Below, piece after piece: positions 47,401 to 58,568 of a stretch of DNA of 64,000 nucleotides. The stretch is taken from positions 897,501 through 961,500 of the forward strand of contig JAXDDX010000051.1 of NCBI GenBank assembly GCA_034670405.1, read 5' to 3'. Under the pieces are notes generated by a model, which was not told where the DNA came from, searched no databases, and was given only the letters and a program-made list of their open reading frames with translations. Position 1 is the first letter of the stretch, and each line of letters begins with the position of its first letter. This stretch comes from Hoplostethus atlanticus. Lineage: Eukaryota > Chordata > Actinopteri > Trachichthyiformes > Trachichthyidae. A program made the position numbers and the translations under genes.

Positions 47401-49169
47401 ACTGTTTAAGCCAGTAGCAACATTATTGAAAAAGAAGGCCGTAACTCAAGGTATAGTGGAACTACAAACCATCAAAATAGGATTCATGGACACTGGCCCC
47501 TAACTACACAGGTTACACTGTCTGTGCCCTCTGGAAATCTTTATCACAATGACGTAGTCACTTGTGGCTCACATCAAAGAAGCCTGCCAGGGGCTTTGTA
47601 AAGCCAAAAAGTAAAAGTGTTCTATTTTTGGTGTAGGCGGATGTACATCTTGGAAGTTGATGGATTGAACTGCAATGGCCTGAAGGACTGTTCATCTCCC
47701 CAGTCTCTTGTTTACCACGAGACTCTCCCGTTGACGTCGGTGGCGGTTCCAAATGTCACCTTTGCCATGGTGATGGGTTGGGAAGAGTCTGACATGGCTT
47801 GACAACAGTGGTAAAAATGTCGAGAGAGGCATCTGCGTAGGTGGAGAGAGGACACACTCCAGGATAAAAAAAAACAACAACTATCAAAAATCCATTCAGG
47901 CACAAACGTGACAGCTCAGAGCAGGACCACTGAGGCCCCTGATGATGCACCCATGACGCAGACCCAGATGTCTGGGATGTCAACACAGAATGGGTCATTG
48001 GGTTTCTATCATGCCATTCATAATTCATTGTCCACTCATGTTGATCAGGGGGCAGGAGGAGCAACGATTCTCATGTTACCATTAGTTATTATAAATTACC
48101 ATCATGTTATATGATGAGATGGGGGCACATATAATTGCTCTGGTCCAATGGGCTTGGTGTAAAGTTTTTCTAATGCTGTTAGGGCCTTTCACATTTTGCT
48201 CTTTTAGCAAAGCAGAGTGGGCTTATATTAAAGGAATATGACACACTTGAAATCATGGTAAAAGCTCATGACTGGCAGTTTGAATGGGAATAGACTGCTA
48301 TCCACTCCCAACAGACATAATATGGCATTGATCATGGTTTTTTAGACCTGTTTTTCCAATAACATTTTTTCTCTTGTTGAAGCATGATGCCTATTTGCTA
48401 TTGCACACTTCCTCATGGATACATTATGATAAAATACAATAGGGCAAAAAGAGGAAAGAAACAACAATGCAATGAAAAGACTGAAAATACAAATAAAGAT
48501 AGATGCTACACAGCTAAATGGTATGCTTGACACAGTACAATTCCCTTGCAATTTCAGCCGCCAATAAGCCAAGTAAACAAAGCGATATGCAATAATACGT
48601 GCTGGAGCAAAATGTTAAGAGTGACTCAACACATTTACATAATGCCTTCGTCAGGATGGGAAGGGCCTCATTTCCTGATTTATGTTATAGAATGTGACCA
48701 ATCACATAGTAGCATCCCAATATTATCATATTAACATGATAATTAATTTTTGATGAATACTGAATTGACATTTTGCACATGGTAACAAAACTAGATTGAT
48801 TGATGGCCAATGTATGTAATAATATTCTGTATAATGCAATGTAATAATATTCTGAAAGAATGTAAATAGAGGCTATGATTATTAAAAAGGGGATATAAAG
48901 TGATTGTCAAACCTTGATAAGGTGTAAAAACAGACGAAATAAATATACTTAAAATCTGGCATTATGTAAAGCACAATAAAGATGAAGGAAGTGCCCATGA
49001 TTTGCTAAAGTTGCAGCACACAGCATAGGAAAAAAATAATTTCCAAAAATAAGTTATTGCCAAATACAAAAACATACTACAAAAAATATGATTTTAGCTG
49101 CATTATTATTTAGAAAAAAAAACATTCAATTTATGTACAATTTGTGGGCAGACTCACTGACCAGCAGTG
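41409..49169. other. Intergenic DNA between convergent neurl1 and sh3pxd2a
   Basis: No exon with homology or clean splice pairs was recognised on either strand. The DNA is AT-rich with C-runs (43667-43680, 44581-44592). Part of it may be the far 3' UTR of sh3pxd2a, with minus-strand AATAAA/ATTAAA hexamers near 46272 and 44265. Confidence 0.6.
43665..43680 (+). repeat. Poly-C run
   Basis: About twelve or more consecutive C bases in intergenic DNA. Confidence 0.9.
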
Positions 49170-49176
49170 CATTTCT

Positions 49177-49194
49177 TATTGCACTGAGGTAGTA
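49177..49194 (-). promoter_or_regulatory. Adjoining let-7 and miR-25/32/92 seed matches
   Basis: Sense to sh3pxd2a, the minus strand reads TACTACCTCA (49194-49185), pairing with bases 1-10 of let-7. It then reads GTGCAATA (49184-49177), an 8-mer match to the miR-25/32/92 seed. The sites abut with no gap. A TGCACTG (miR-148/152 seed type) lies a few bases further downstream. The matches are direct; function is inferred. Confidence 0.4.
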
Positions 49195-49806
49195 CGGCTG
49201 ACAAGCCTTGAGGATGGGATATACGTAAATATGTTGCAGTACCTCTTCACTCCCAAGAGGATGCTATTTCTCAACTCTGTTGAAAGAGACTTAGGCATCT
49301 TTGCTGTGAGTGAGAGAACTCACAAATGCTTCGCATTTGAGGTAAAAAAAAATAATAATAAAAAAAGAAATAGAAAAAGACTAATTAAATATTACAAAAA
49401 TCCATTCAATAAATAATACGCTGAGTATTTACTGCATCTTTACATTAATGCACCATAAAAGTTTTAAAGTGCACTAATTCACAAAACAGAACCACTTCGC
49501 TCCTCATTATTGTTCATGTGTGATCACAGACTAACAAACAAACAACCAAACAAAAAATAGCTATGTTTTGCTAAATAGATAACTGCGATCTAGCAGGTAC
49601 TGTACTTGTTTAATACTATAATACTGTCCAGCAGAAACATAGATGAAAAGTTAGTGTTCCGCCTCATATTGAGAGCTCACACTGTTCATTAGAAAATATA
49701 TTTCAGCAGTCTTGAACATCAGCCGTTTAGGTAATTCTTCAAATTAGATTTCATCTTGGAATTCTGATTTGTTTTTTATTCATTACTTCTTTTGCTTTTG
49801 GGGGAA

Positions 49807-49808
<2 letters not shown>

Positions 49809-49843
<35 letters not shown>
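49809..49843 (+). repeat. (ATT)n microsatellite
   Basis: About twelve att units within the presumed sh3pxd2a 3' UTR. Confidence 0.95.
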
Positions 49844-49845
<2 letters not shown>

Positions 49846-51615
49846 AAAACTAAATAACATTTTGAGATGATTGGTAAGTACTATTCACTACTCACTTAAA
49901 ACATTGGAATATCAAAACCAACTATATTTTTGAAGACGTGAAAACCTAAAACAACTTTTAAACAAGACAGTAACCACCAACTCTAACGCCTCTATTCAAT
50001 GCTTAAAATCTTAAAATTTGCCACTTGTTTCATTGGTTCTATAATGTGGGGACAATGTATCAAGTGCTTCCAGATATTGATATGAAAACAATTAAATATT
50101 CTTTTTTTCAGTTCGGAAACCTCGTTTTAGGTATTTTGTAGAATACACTGTATTACTTGTACCCATAAATAAATAATACAACTAAAAAAAACTAGCCGAT
50201 GAAATGATATTCCTCTTTGGTTTGATCACATTTTGGGCTCAACAAAATCCAAGTATATCCCTGGGATTCAATGTTAATTATTTCCGCATTTCCAGTACTT
50301 ATTTTCTATACCGCAGCAGCGGTATTATGTATGCAAAGCAGCAATATATACAAAGTCAATTTTTTCTGGAACTAAAAAAACTACAGTAAACCTAAATCTT
50401 TTGTAAACTAAATGTTTTCTTTCTTTGAGGGTATTAGCTACCCACAGATGAGGTGGCTATGTTCTGGAGAACAATCAAGTTACAAGTTGTTCCTTTTCCA
50501 AGAACCAAAAGTATCTGACTTGGTTTTTTCAAGCTTTACAGGTTTTTTGACTGGATCTGTTATCCCAGATATTTACATCTTGGTTAAAGATGTGAATAAG
50601 AGCAATTTACCATGGGACTGAAAATGGGGTAAACAAACAAAGCTATGGTATTTAATCAAACCTGAGCACTGACATTTTGTCAGTGTTACTTCAAAAGGCA
50701 GGAGACATTTGCCAGGAGCTTTAACTCTTCCAATTCTAGGCTGTCAGTGGAGAACGGATGTCACAAGAAAGCAGAAATATTTCTCTAAAGAAGACGAGAA
50801 TACACAACATTAAAAACAAACAAAAAAGTAAAACTAAACAAAAACACGAATTAAGAGAATCAAAGGTTACTTGTTTTACATTGCTCAATGACTGTGGTTT
50901 AAAATGAGTGACTTCTCTTGTGACGTGAGTCACGTAAATCTCTCTTTTTCTTTATTCTGCATTTTGAATCAATTTCATGTACAGTGCTCCAGATTGAACC
51001 TTTTTACTTAGCACTCCTAGCACTCCTAAACTGGCGCTCTTAATTTGTTATGAAAATATTTTTAGTGGTGTTCAGGCGCTCATAGGCCTATGGCACTCTA
51101 AATAGATTTGGTTGATTTACTGATCTGCCATCCACCACGTCGGACCTCCATTCAGGTGATCATACACAAAAGGCACTTATTTGGCATCAAAGTCAATGAC
51201 GGGCAGGAATAAGGCTAGCCATTACCCTGCTCAACTTGTATTACATGACGCAACCCCCTTTTAGAGGGTGTCGTACCCTTTCATGCCATTCCATCTTAAT
51301 GACATTTTCCTCCTTACTCAGGGGTGGCCAACCCCATTTTTCCATCTCTTGTTCCCACCCAAAATACTTAAAATCTTTACAGTCCTCCATGTATACATTT
51401 TAGTAAACCAGCACTAAAAGTGTCTTTCCTTATAAGATTAAAACATCATCTTTTTTACACATGGTCTTTTCAGAAGTGTACATAGAAGTGTACATATTCA
51501 AGGGCATATTGCTTATGGGTGATTTTGGGTAACATTCGTAAGGAGTAATGCCACCAATGTCCTCGGAGACATCATGGGAAGGGGGTGAGGTGAGGGGGTG
51601 AGGTGGTAGTTGCTT

Positions 51616-53628
51616 TTATTTTTTCCGCTCTAGGTAGTTGGAGGGGACCCAGCCCTTGCGGGGAAGCAGGCTGTCCTGCACCTGGCAGTACCACCATCCA
51701 TTGGGGTTTCTCTCCAAGACCTCCAGAAAGGTGCCCTCAGAAAAGCCCATGGTCTCCTCATCCCCCCGGTAGTCAGCAATGGACACATACACATCTCTAC
51801 CAAGATTATTGTGGATCAGCTGGCTCTTCTCTATGGGTTTGGGTCGGACAGTGGACACAGGGATCCCATTGCGTTGGCTCATTCTGCTAAGGGAATCCTG
51901 GACGGTGCTTGTGCTGAATCCGCTGCCTGAGGACCCCAGGCTAGAACGCTCAGCAGGCCTTGTCTGGCTTTCAACAACCACATGTGGCCGCACAGTGCTG
52001 AAGGAGGCATTTCGGCGGACACCAAGAGTGGCAGAACCAGAACGGTATTGATCACTGCTGCCCAGGGAGTCATTTCGTCTCAGAGACCCTGTCATGTAGT
52101 GGGTATCCTTAGCCGGTTGTGTTGTGGTCACAAATACAGACTGAGGTCTTACTGCCACCTGGCGCACCCCATTCCTCATCCGCACACCTCCATTGACCAT
52201 TCCAGACGGCTTGGAGAAGCCACCAGGAGGCTTGGAAGGAATGGGTGGAGTGTTCCTCCTCAAGCCTTGATGCTGCTGAGTCATGCCCTGAAGATTGATG
52301 TTGTTGAGGGCCAAAACGTGCTGCTCATTCTTCTCCAGGCTGTTGGACTTACTCCCACCACTCCCATGTCCATCTGATTCCAACCCACCTGCATTACCCA
52401 CTTGTCGGATAGGCTCCAGGTAGTAAGAGGGGGCCCAGCCCTCCTCAGTGCCCCAACGGATGTACCACCAACTGCTGTCCTGCTTCTCCAGAACCTCTAC
52501 CTCCACCCCAGCTGGAAAGCTGACCTCAGAATCCTGGACCTTCTTGTAGGCGTCCATGGTGTGGTAGAGACTGGGGCCCTCCAAGTCTGAGTCACCACGG
52601 CTCCCTTTGGAGTAAATGGAGGAGAGATCTGACGTACTGCGAGAACAGATGGAGTCCTCTGAGGAGATAACAGAGGCCGTTTCAGAGTCTTCCCCACGAG
52701 AAGGTTTGAGGCTGTGTCGAAACTGACCAGTAGGCCTCAGCTGACGTCTCAGAGAGCTGATGTCCATCCTCTCAGGACTCTGGGGCTCTGATTTGGTCAG
52801 GAGTGGTTTAGGTCTGACAGAGGGCTTGGGCCTGGTGGAGGGGCTCTGGCCTATCCTCTGCTCCACCTCCCGGCTGAAGCTTGGGCCTTTTCTGGGGCCT
52901 CTGCTTAACTCATCAGAAGAAGTTCTAGGACTGGTCTCTTGGGATCTGAAGCTGGTATCTATGTGTCTGCCCAGGGTCTGGCTCCTCCGATTCAGCTCTG
53001 GGGTCATGGTCTTCATAGGTCTTCCAGCTAAAGGTGAGGAGCCAGAGGGTTTGCGTGGGAATGTGGAGGAATGGTAGCTCCTTGGAGAGTTAGGCTCACT
53101 GGAACCCTTGGCTGAGGTTCCTTCATTGCTGGGCCTGAAGCCATCATTCTCATAGATACACTCCTCCTTAGCTACCTCTTCAACAGACCTGAAGGAGGTT
53201 CTTCGATGGCTGAAAACAGGGGATGCCTTGCAGACAGGAGGGGAGGCTTTGCAAGCAGGTGGGGAACTGCGGTACTTATCCCTGACCATACTGCTGATCT
53301 TCACATCTAGGGAGCGCTCATCCTTTAGAGAATCTGTGTCTGACTCACCTTCGCACCCAATAGCAGGAACATCATATTCTGGTTCCTCATACACAGGCCT
53401 GCTGGGCGATTCTGAAGTTTTGGAGGCGGAGTTATTGGACGGGAGTGCCTCCTCAGAGTCTTGCTTCTTGACAGGCGGAGCTGGGGGCGGGACTTTGGGC
53501 CGGGTGAGTGTGCTGGTTCGACGGTTGAGGTTGGGCTTCTTGCGTTTGTCAATGTAGGAGCAGGGAGCCCAGCCCTCCATCTCTCCAATCTGCACGTACC
53601 ACCAGCCTCCAGAGTTCTTCTCTATCAC
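51616..53628 (-). CDS. sh3pxd2a: sh3pxd2a last coding exon: end of SH3-3, SH3-4, SH3-5
   Basis: 2013 nt: 670 codons and a TAA stop. It begins with GTG (Val, internal; acceptor tgtag) and [19 protein letters not shown], the end of SH3-3. PKVPPPAPP follows. Two tyrosine motifs match the Src sites of human TKS5: YEEPEYDVP (human Y557) and IYENDGF (human Y619), reported to recruit Nck when phosphorylated. A long Ser/Arg/Pro linker carries KPSVRPKP and [16 protein letters not shown]-like text (here [17 protein letters not shown]). SH3-4 is [19 protein letters not shown] with WWY, and [12 protein letters not shown] follows. SH3-5 is [14 protein letters not shown] to [12 protein letters not shown]. 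One long terminal exon is also typical of the mammalian gene. Confidence 0.97.
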   Translation of the reverse strand: MIEKNSGGWWYVQIGEMEGWAPCSYIDKRKKPNLNRRTSTLTRPKVPPPAPPVKKQDSEEALPSNNSASKTSESPSRPVYEEPEYDVPAIGCEGESDTDSLKDERSLDVKISSMVRDKYRSSPPACKASPPVCKASPVFSHRRTSFRSVEEVAKEECIYENDGFRPSNEGTSAKGSSEPNSPRSYHSSTFPRKPSGSSPLAGRPMKTMTPELNRRSQTLGRHIDTSFRSQETSPRTSSDELSRGPRKGPSFSREVEQRIGQSPSTRPKPSVRPKPLLTKSEPQSPERMDISSLRRQLRPTGQFRHSLKPSRGEDSETASVISSEDSICSRSTSDLSSIYSKGSRGDSDLEGPSLYHTMDAYKKVQDSEVSFPAGVEVEVLEKQDSSWWYIRWGTEEGWAPSYYLEPIRQVGNAGGLESDGHGSGGSKSNSLEKNEQHVLALNNINLQGMTQQHQGLRRNTPPIPSKPPGGFSKPSGMVNGGVRMRNGVRQVAVRPQSVFVTTTQPAKDTHYMTGSLRRNDSLGSSDQYRSGSATLGVRRNASFSTVRPHVVVESQTRPAERSSLGSSGSGFSTSTVQDSLSRMSQRNGIPVSTVRPKPIEKSQLIHNNLGRDVYVSIADYRGDEETMGFSEGTFLEVLERNPNGWWYCQVQDSLLPRKGWVPSNYLERKK

Positions 53629-56600
53629 CTACACAAAGAAGGGAGAATAAAGGCTACTTAAATAATCTTTGTCAAAACATTTTATACTGATATATGTCAT
53701 CCACTGAGTGCACAGTCTATTGAGATTCATGATTCATGATTCATGATTTGTAACCATAATAATCCATTTTTCAAATGATCACTACATGTTCATTGGTGTA
53801 ATAACCAAAATCACCAATTGAAACTGAGATGAATTACTTAAGTAGTATGTAAGAAAATGTAAATTCACTGTCCTTACTTCTGCTTTTACAGTCTTACAGT
53901 AATACAAGCATTAAAGACATGGGTTAAAAAATGTCTCACATTGTCAGTTTGATACACAAAAACCCCTAAAAGCATCTTCCTTGTTATCTTCATCTCTCTA
54001 CCTGACTCTCAGTTGAGCAAATTCTGTCTGCATCATCACGTTCAAGCAGAAATCTCAAGGTCACATCTGTATTGCCTCAGCTTTCCTGTCTATGTAGGGA
54101 GTACTCAGTTAACATGCATATTCAATGAGCCCTGTCTGTCTCATGTCAACAGCAACAAATGTAGATCTGGCCTCTTACATCAGCCTTTTGTCCTCCACGG
54201 AAACTGATGCCATCAGAGATTGAGGACTGGAACTCTGCTATGGTGTAGTACTCTGCTTCCACAGCAGGGGGCTCTGGTGGCTTGGGTAACTGGAATCCCT
54301 GCACACCAACAGATGAGGAGAGCAATTTGAGCTGCTAGTATCATATCCAGCTATCACTATAACTTGCAATGCCTTTAGACATCTAAAGACATAATAAAGC
54401 ATCTTAAAACATCTCAAGACATGGGTGATGGATGGGTATGATAATAATGGTGTTTTCAAACCTTAAATCATACAGCGGGTTATGATTTAAGGTTTGTAGT
54501 ATATAGTTTTAGCTGGTCAAAGACATGTTTCAACACCTGAGTTGCTGTGCTTTATCAGTTGCTATGCAACCTCTTGTGGTAATCAGGGAGCTAATACATT
54601 ATCCACCTGTGAGTGCATTCTTTAATATAATTATGGTTGTATCACCATCGTACACATACTCACAATAAATAATACCCTCCTGGGAATTATCGCTATAATA
54701 AACAACAACTTGGTAATAAGTAATCTTACCAACTTATGTCTTACCAAGTTAGTTTCTCTTCTCGGGGGAGGTTTTTGTCGTAGATTTGGAGACCCTGATG
54801 AACAAAAAAACATCTAATAGTAAAAATCATCCTATGTCTTAAACAGGAACGCAATGTTAGCAGACAAACAGTAAGTACATCCAACAAACAGTGAGTACAT
54901 TCAACAAACGATAAGTACATTCTTAGTATGTGAGTAAAACAGAAATCCACACACCCCAAAATTTCAAATTTCCTGTTAATATGTAATAAACTGAGAAACC
55001 ATTTAAATCACCACCACCAAATTAGTGAGAGAAAAAGTCTGTTATTCCATTCTATTATTTCATTAAGTCACAGAATACACCGCCACCGTGGTAGCTTACC
55101 TATGGCATCAAATCCTACACAAAAGGAAAATGACAATCTTAATTTCTCATACACAGACTGCATATTTCACCCTGCAGTTTGCAATGCTTTCACTGCTTTA
55201 CTTATTGGTATAGAATGCCAAATACACCACCAATACTCACCAATTTCCACTCTATGTGGTGCCACTCGCGCGACAGCTGGGGACCCCGGCTCAGCTCTTC
55301 CTTTACTGTCATTCAGGGCAGCGCTAGCCCCGACTCCTAGACATGGACTGTTGGAGCCATGGCCTGACCCGGAACTCAGCCTCCTGCCTGTCTCGGCATT
55401 CAGTTCAGAGTTACAGGGCATGGGCAGGCTGATCTCACTCTTGGAGAGGTGGCGCTCCGGCGTGGTGGTACTCTCCCCATCTGTCTGGATGTCCTTCTCA
55501 CTGACCGACTTCTTTTGCAGCAGGTTGCTGATCTCCATGATATTGCCAATGATCTCCACCGGGCCCGTCAGGGTCTTCTTGCGGGGGGAAAAGTCCTCTT
55601 TCACCTTCTTCAGGTAGGAGGCAGGGGCCCAGCCTTCCTTCCCTAAGTGCCTGGGGGTAGAACACATAATGAAGGCATGGATTATGTTACTGGTCATTCT
55701 CTTAACTGTATGCTACCGTTTTCTATTTCTATTGTGTGCTATTGTAACACAATGCATTGGCATGGTATCATACTCATGTACATACAACATCACAACTGAA
55801 ATATTGCATCTCTAGTGCATCTGATATTATACCCTGTTACATTAAATTAAATAAATGAATACAGCAAATAAGCTGGGTCATCTGTCTTCGGTGTGATTGT
55901 TGCTACAATGCGGTTTCTAAACTGCTGCTGTTTCAAGCCACAAGCGTCAGTCACCCCATTAGTCTCCCATTGTCAGTACAATGTGGCTTCTGAGCTGCTG
56001 AGAAGGCAATTCTGAGCCAGCGGTCTAAGGCACATACCATGTAACTGCAACGTCCTGGGTTTGAACATTTGTCACATGCCATCCCTCCTCTCTCTCTCTC
56101 TCTCTCAATCTTTCCTGTCTCTCTCTACTGTTAAATGTCCAATAAAGGCAAAAACGCCCCAATTCATGTTGAGAGCGTGTGGAAATATCTGTGATGAGAG
56201 GTGACCACTTGATAACCCAAATGACATACCCGCTCTCACCCACCTGTCCTCTAACATCACTCTGTATACCAACAACAATAGATACATCAGATCCTTTGTA
56301 CTGACACAAATATTACACGATTATAGTGACGTAGGGGTGGCGTAAGGCTAGTAAACAGAGACTGTATAATATATATACTTTCAGCACTCATTGTAATGCT
56401 AAATAAGTCATTCTAGCGTGCTTTGTGAAACAATAAGTAATGTTCCAGATATAACTCTGAGTCATTTGCCTCTAGGTGAGCCATTCTCTACTCATAAGGG
56501 ATGTGATTGTTCCTGCTTCCCTGACCACAAGGAGTCCCCATAACAAAAAGAGCCCAGTGCTTGGACTTGACTGAGAGCAGCATGAAGGTACTTTTGGAGT

Positions 56601-56764
56601 ATTATTTATCGTTGCACAACACACTCCAGGATGACTCGTTGCGTATTGAAATGAGTGCTGAGGAGTGAACAAGCTGTTTGAACAAGCAGTTTGTGTATAC
56701 ATATTAAATCACACCAGCAGACTGTGCTGCACTTCACTTGGTTGCACCATTTGCACCAGGGACT

Positions 56765-56816
<52 letters not shown>

Positions 56817-57390
56817 ATATGAGAGATGCAACGAGGCAGCATGTGACAATCAGCAGTGCAGTGGAGCTCCACTCGCATGCTCCCAGGGCCACATGGAAAC
56901 AAACAACCGGCAGGAAATACACATTGGCTGAGTACACAACACACATATGTGCTCACACAGGCACATGCAATACCCTTAACCTGATGAGAGCTACAGTAGA
57001 CCCCTGCCTTGATCACAGCTCTGAGTAATGATGACTACCTACATCTCATTGCCCTCTGAGGACCCATTCATTTTTTGAAAGTGGATAAAGATTCAACTTT
57101 GGACGGATTCCATTTCCCTCATGGAGCTGCTATCCATCGCCTTAGCTTCACGTCAAAGAGGAAACTGGATCAGTGCCTGTGCAATGGGTGTCGGGGTTGG
57201 CTGACACACTGTTCACTCACCAGCGTGGACCAATCAGAGGTGGTGCTCACCTGATGTACCACCAGCCCTCCAGGTTCTTTTGGATGACCTCCACGGTGAC
57301 CCCTTTCTCAAAGCTGACCTCGTCCTTCCCTTGACTGGTGTACGGCTGTACTGTCACATATTTCTCCTCTGGGGGGGGAGGGGGAAGAAA

Positions 57391-57439
<49 letters not shown>

Positions 57440-58531
57440 GTTAGTCAAAGTGAGTTAAGTGTTACCATCAAACAGTCTTACTTTGAGAGGTAAATGTACT
57501 GTATTGTCGGAGTCTTCCCAGAAGACCTTGAGAGGAAAAAGTGGTGAGTGTGACCTACTTAAAATGCTTTGGCTATTTCCATACCAACATAAACACAACC
57601 CTCTTGCGCAACCTTTTCCCTCTCATCCTACACAATCATTACAAACAGCTCCCTCTACTGACTGACCCCCTCTCCCGTCCACCCTCGCCCCACGCTCCTT
57701 AGGGACATTCCTTTTCTAGCATCAGGGCCTCCCTAGAGATAAGAGTGAGTGAGATCTTTCTCCTCAGATCTGTGTCTGTCCGCCACATCTCTCTCTCACG
57801 CTCTGCTAGGCTTCCGAGGCCCTGACAGAGAGAGGAATCCTACAATGGCTTTCCTAGGGAGGGATAGAGGGATAGCGGATTTAGACAGAGACAGGAGAGG
57901 AGAAAAGAGGACGAGACAAAAAGACCGGAAGATAAATCGGACCAGGATGCCCAGTGGAGGGTGAGAAGATCCGTGGACAGCATGTTAGTTTTTATTTTAG
58001 TGGCTGTTAAATTTTAAAGGGCTGCAGAAGCAATCGTGCTTGTGTGTGGGGTGCATGAGAGGAAAATCCGAAACCTCTGAAGGACTGATGATTTATCTTT
58101 GATATGAAGACACACACCGACTTTAATTACAGCAGAGCTACATCTGATAGCAGTAGCTTCACATTTCAGAGCATGATACCAAATATCATAAATACCACAT
58201 AACACATGACAGAGAGAATTGCTGTAGAAGGGACACATGTAGAGGCAGTGAGTTAAGACGGGGGACCAGGTCCAGTCTTACAAATACCTGGGAGTACACA
58301 TTGACTGTAACCTGTCCTGTTGCAGCTGAATGTCGGCATTTCACTATGTGCGCTTTACTGTCAATGCACCTTTGCACTGTATTTGTTATTGTTATTGATG
58401 TAGCAGCCTGTACGTCCAAAACAAATTTCCTCCGAGACAAATAAAGAAATCTTGAATCTTGAATGTGACCTTGGGTGTTTGAAGGGAATAACAGTGTGTA
58501 CGAAACACAAGCAGCAGCGGCAATATCTTAG

Positions 58532-58568
<37 letters not shown>

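Larger units (their letters stand above)
49170..51615 (-). other. sh3pxd2a: Probable sh3pxd2a 3' UTR (at least to about 49.17 kb)
   Basis: No gene-like frame lies downstream of the stop. The minus strand has poly(A)-like hexamers at 50956-50951 (AATAAA) and 50656-50651 (ATTAAA). About 2.4 kb past the stop, the sense strand carries adjoining let-7 and miR-25/92 seed matches, as expected of UTR sequence. Mammalian SH3PXD2A has a very long 3' UTR, so extension beyond 49.17 kb is plausible. The end is not resolved. Confidence 0.4.
53629..55240 (-). other. sh3pxd2a: sh3pxd2a introns around the SH3-3 and proline-linker exons
   Basis: Three short introns of 550, 446 and 446 bp (53629-54178, 54299-54744, 54795-55240). 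They contain a triplicated attcatg (about 53727-53748), a perfect 16-bp hairpin (54457-54496) and the microexon candidate. Confidence 0.85.
55651..57250 (-). other. sh3pxd2a: sh3pxd2a intron within SH3-2
   Basis: 1.6 kb between a gtgagc donor and a ccccag acceptor. It contains a SINE (56010-56160) and a GT array (56766-56812). Confidence 0.85.

Noticed and set aside
49177-49205. A + strand sequence starting like mature let-7 (tgaggtagta) next to one like miR-92 (tattgcac)
   Set aside because: Identity ends after 10 and 9 bases and no hairpin partner is nearby. It is better explained as target sites on the opposite strand.
49144-49416. 90-residue open frame in the presumed sh3pxd2a 3' UTR
   Set aside because: It ends in a Lys/Asn run from A-rich DNA and has no family resemblance; antisense chance frame.
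53580-53628. Start of a separate minus-strand gene at the GTG of [10 protein letters not shown]
   Set aside because: The GTG is immediately preceded by a splice acceptor and continues SH3 domain 3 from the exon at 54298-54179; it is an internal Val codon.
55651-55697. Upstream Met ([12 protein letters not shown]) as the start of the 55650 exon
   Set aside because: This text is intronic read-through before the ctacccccag acceptor; the exon joins the SH3-2 exon in frame.
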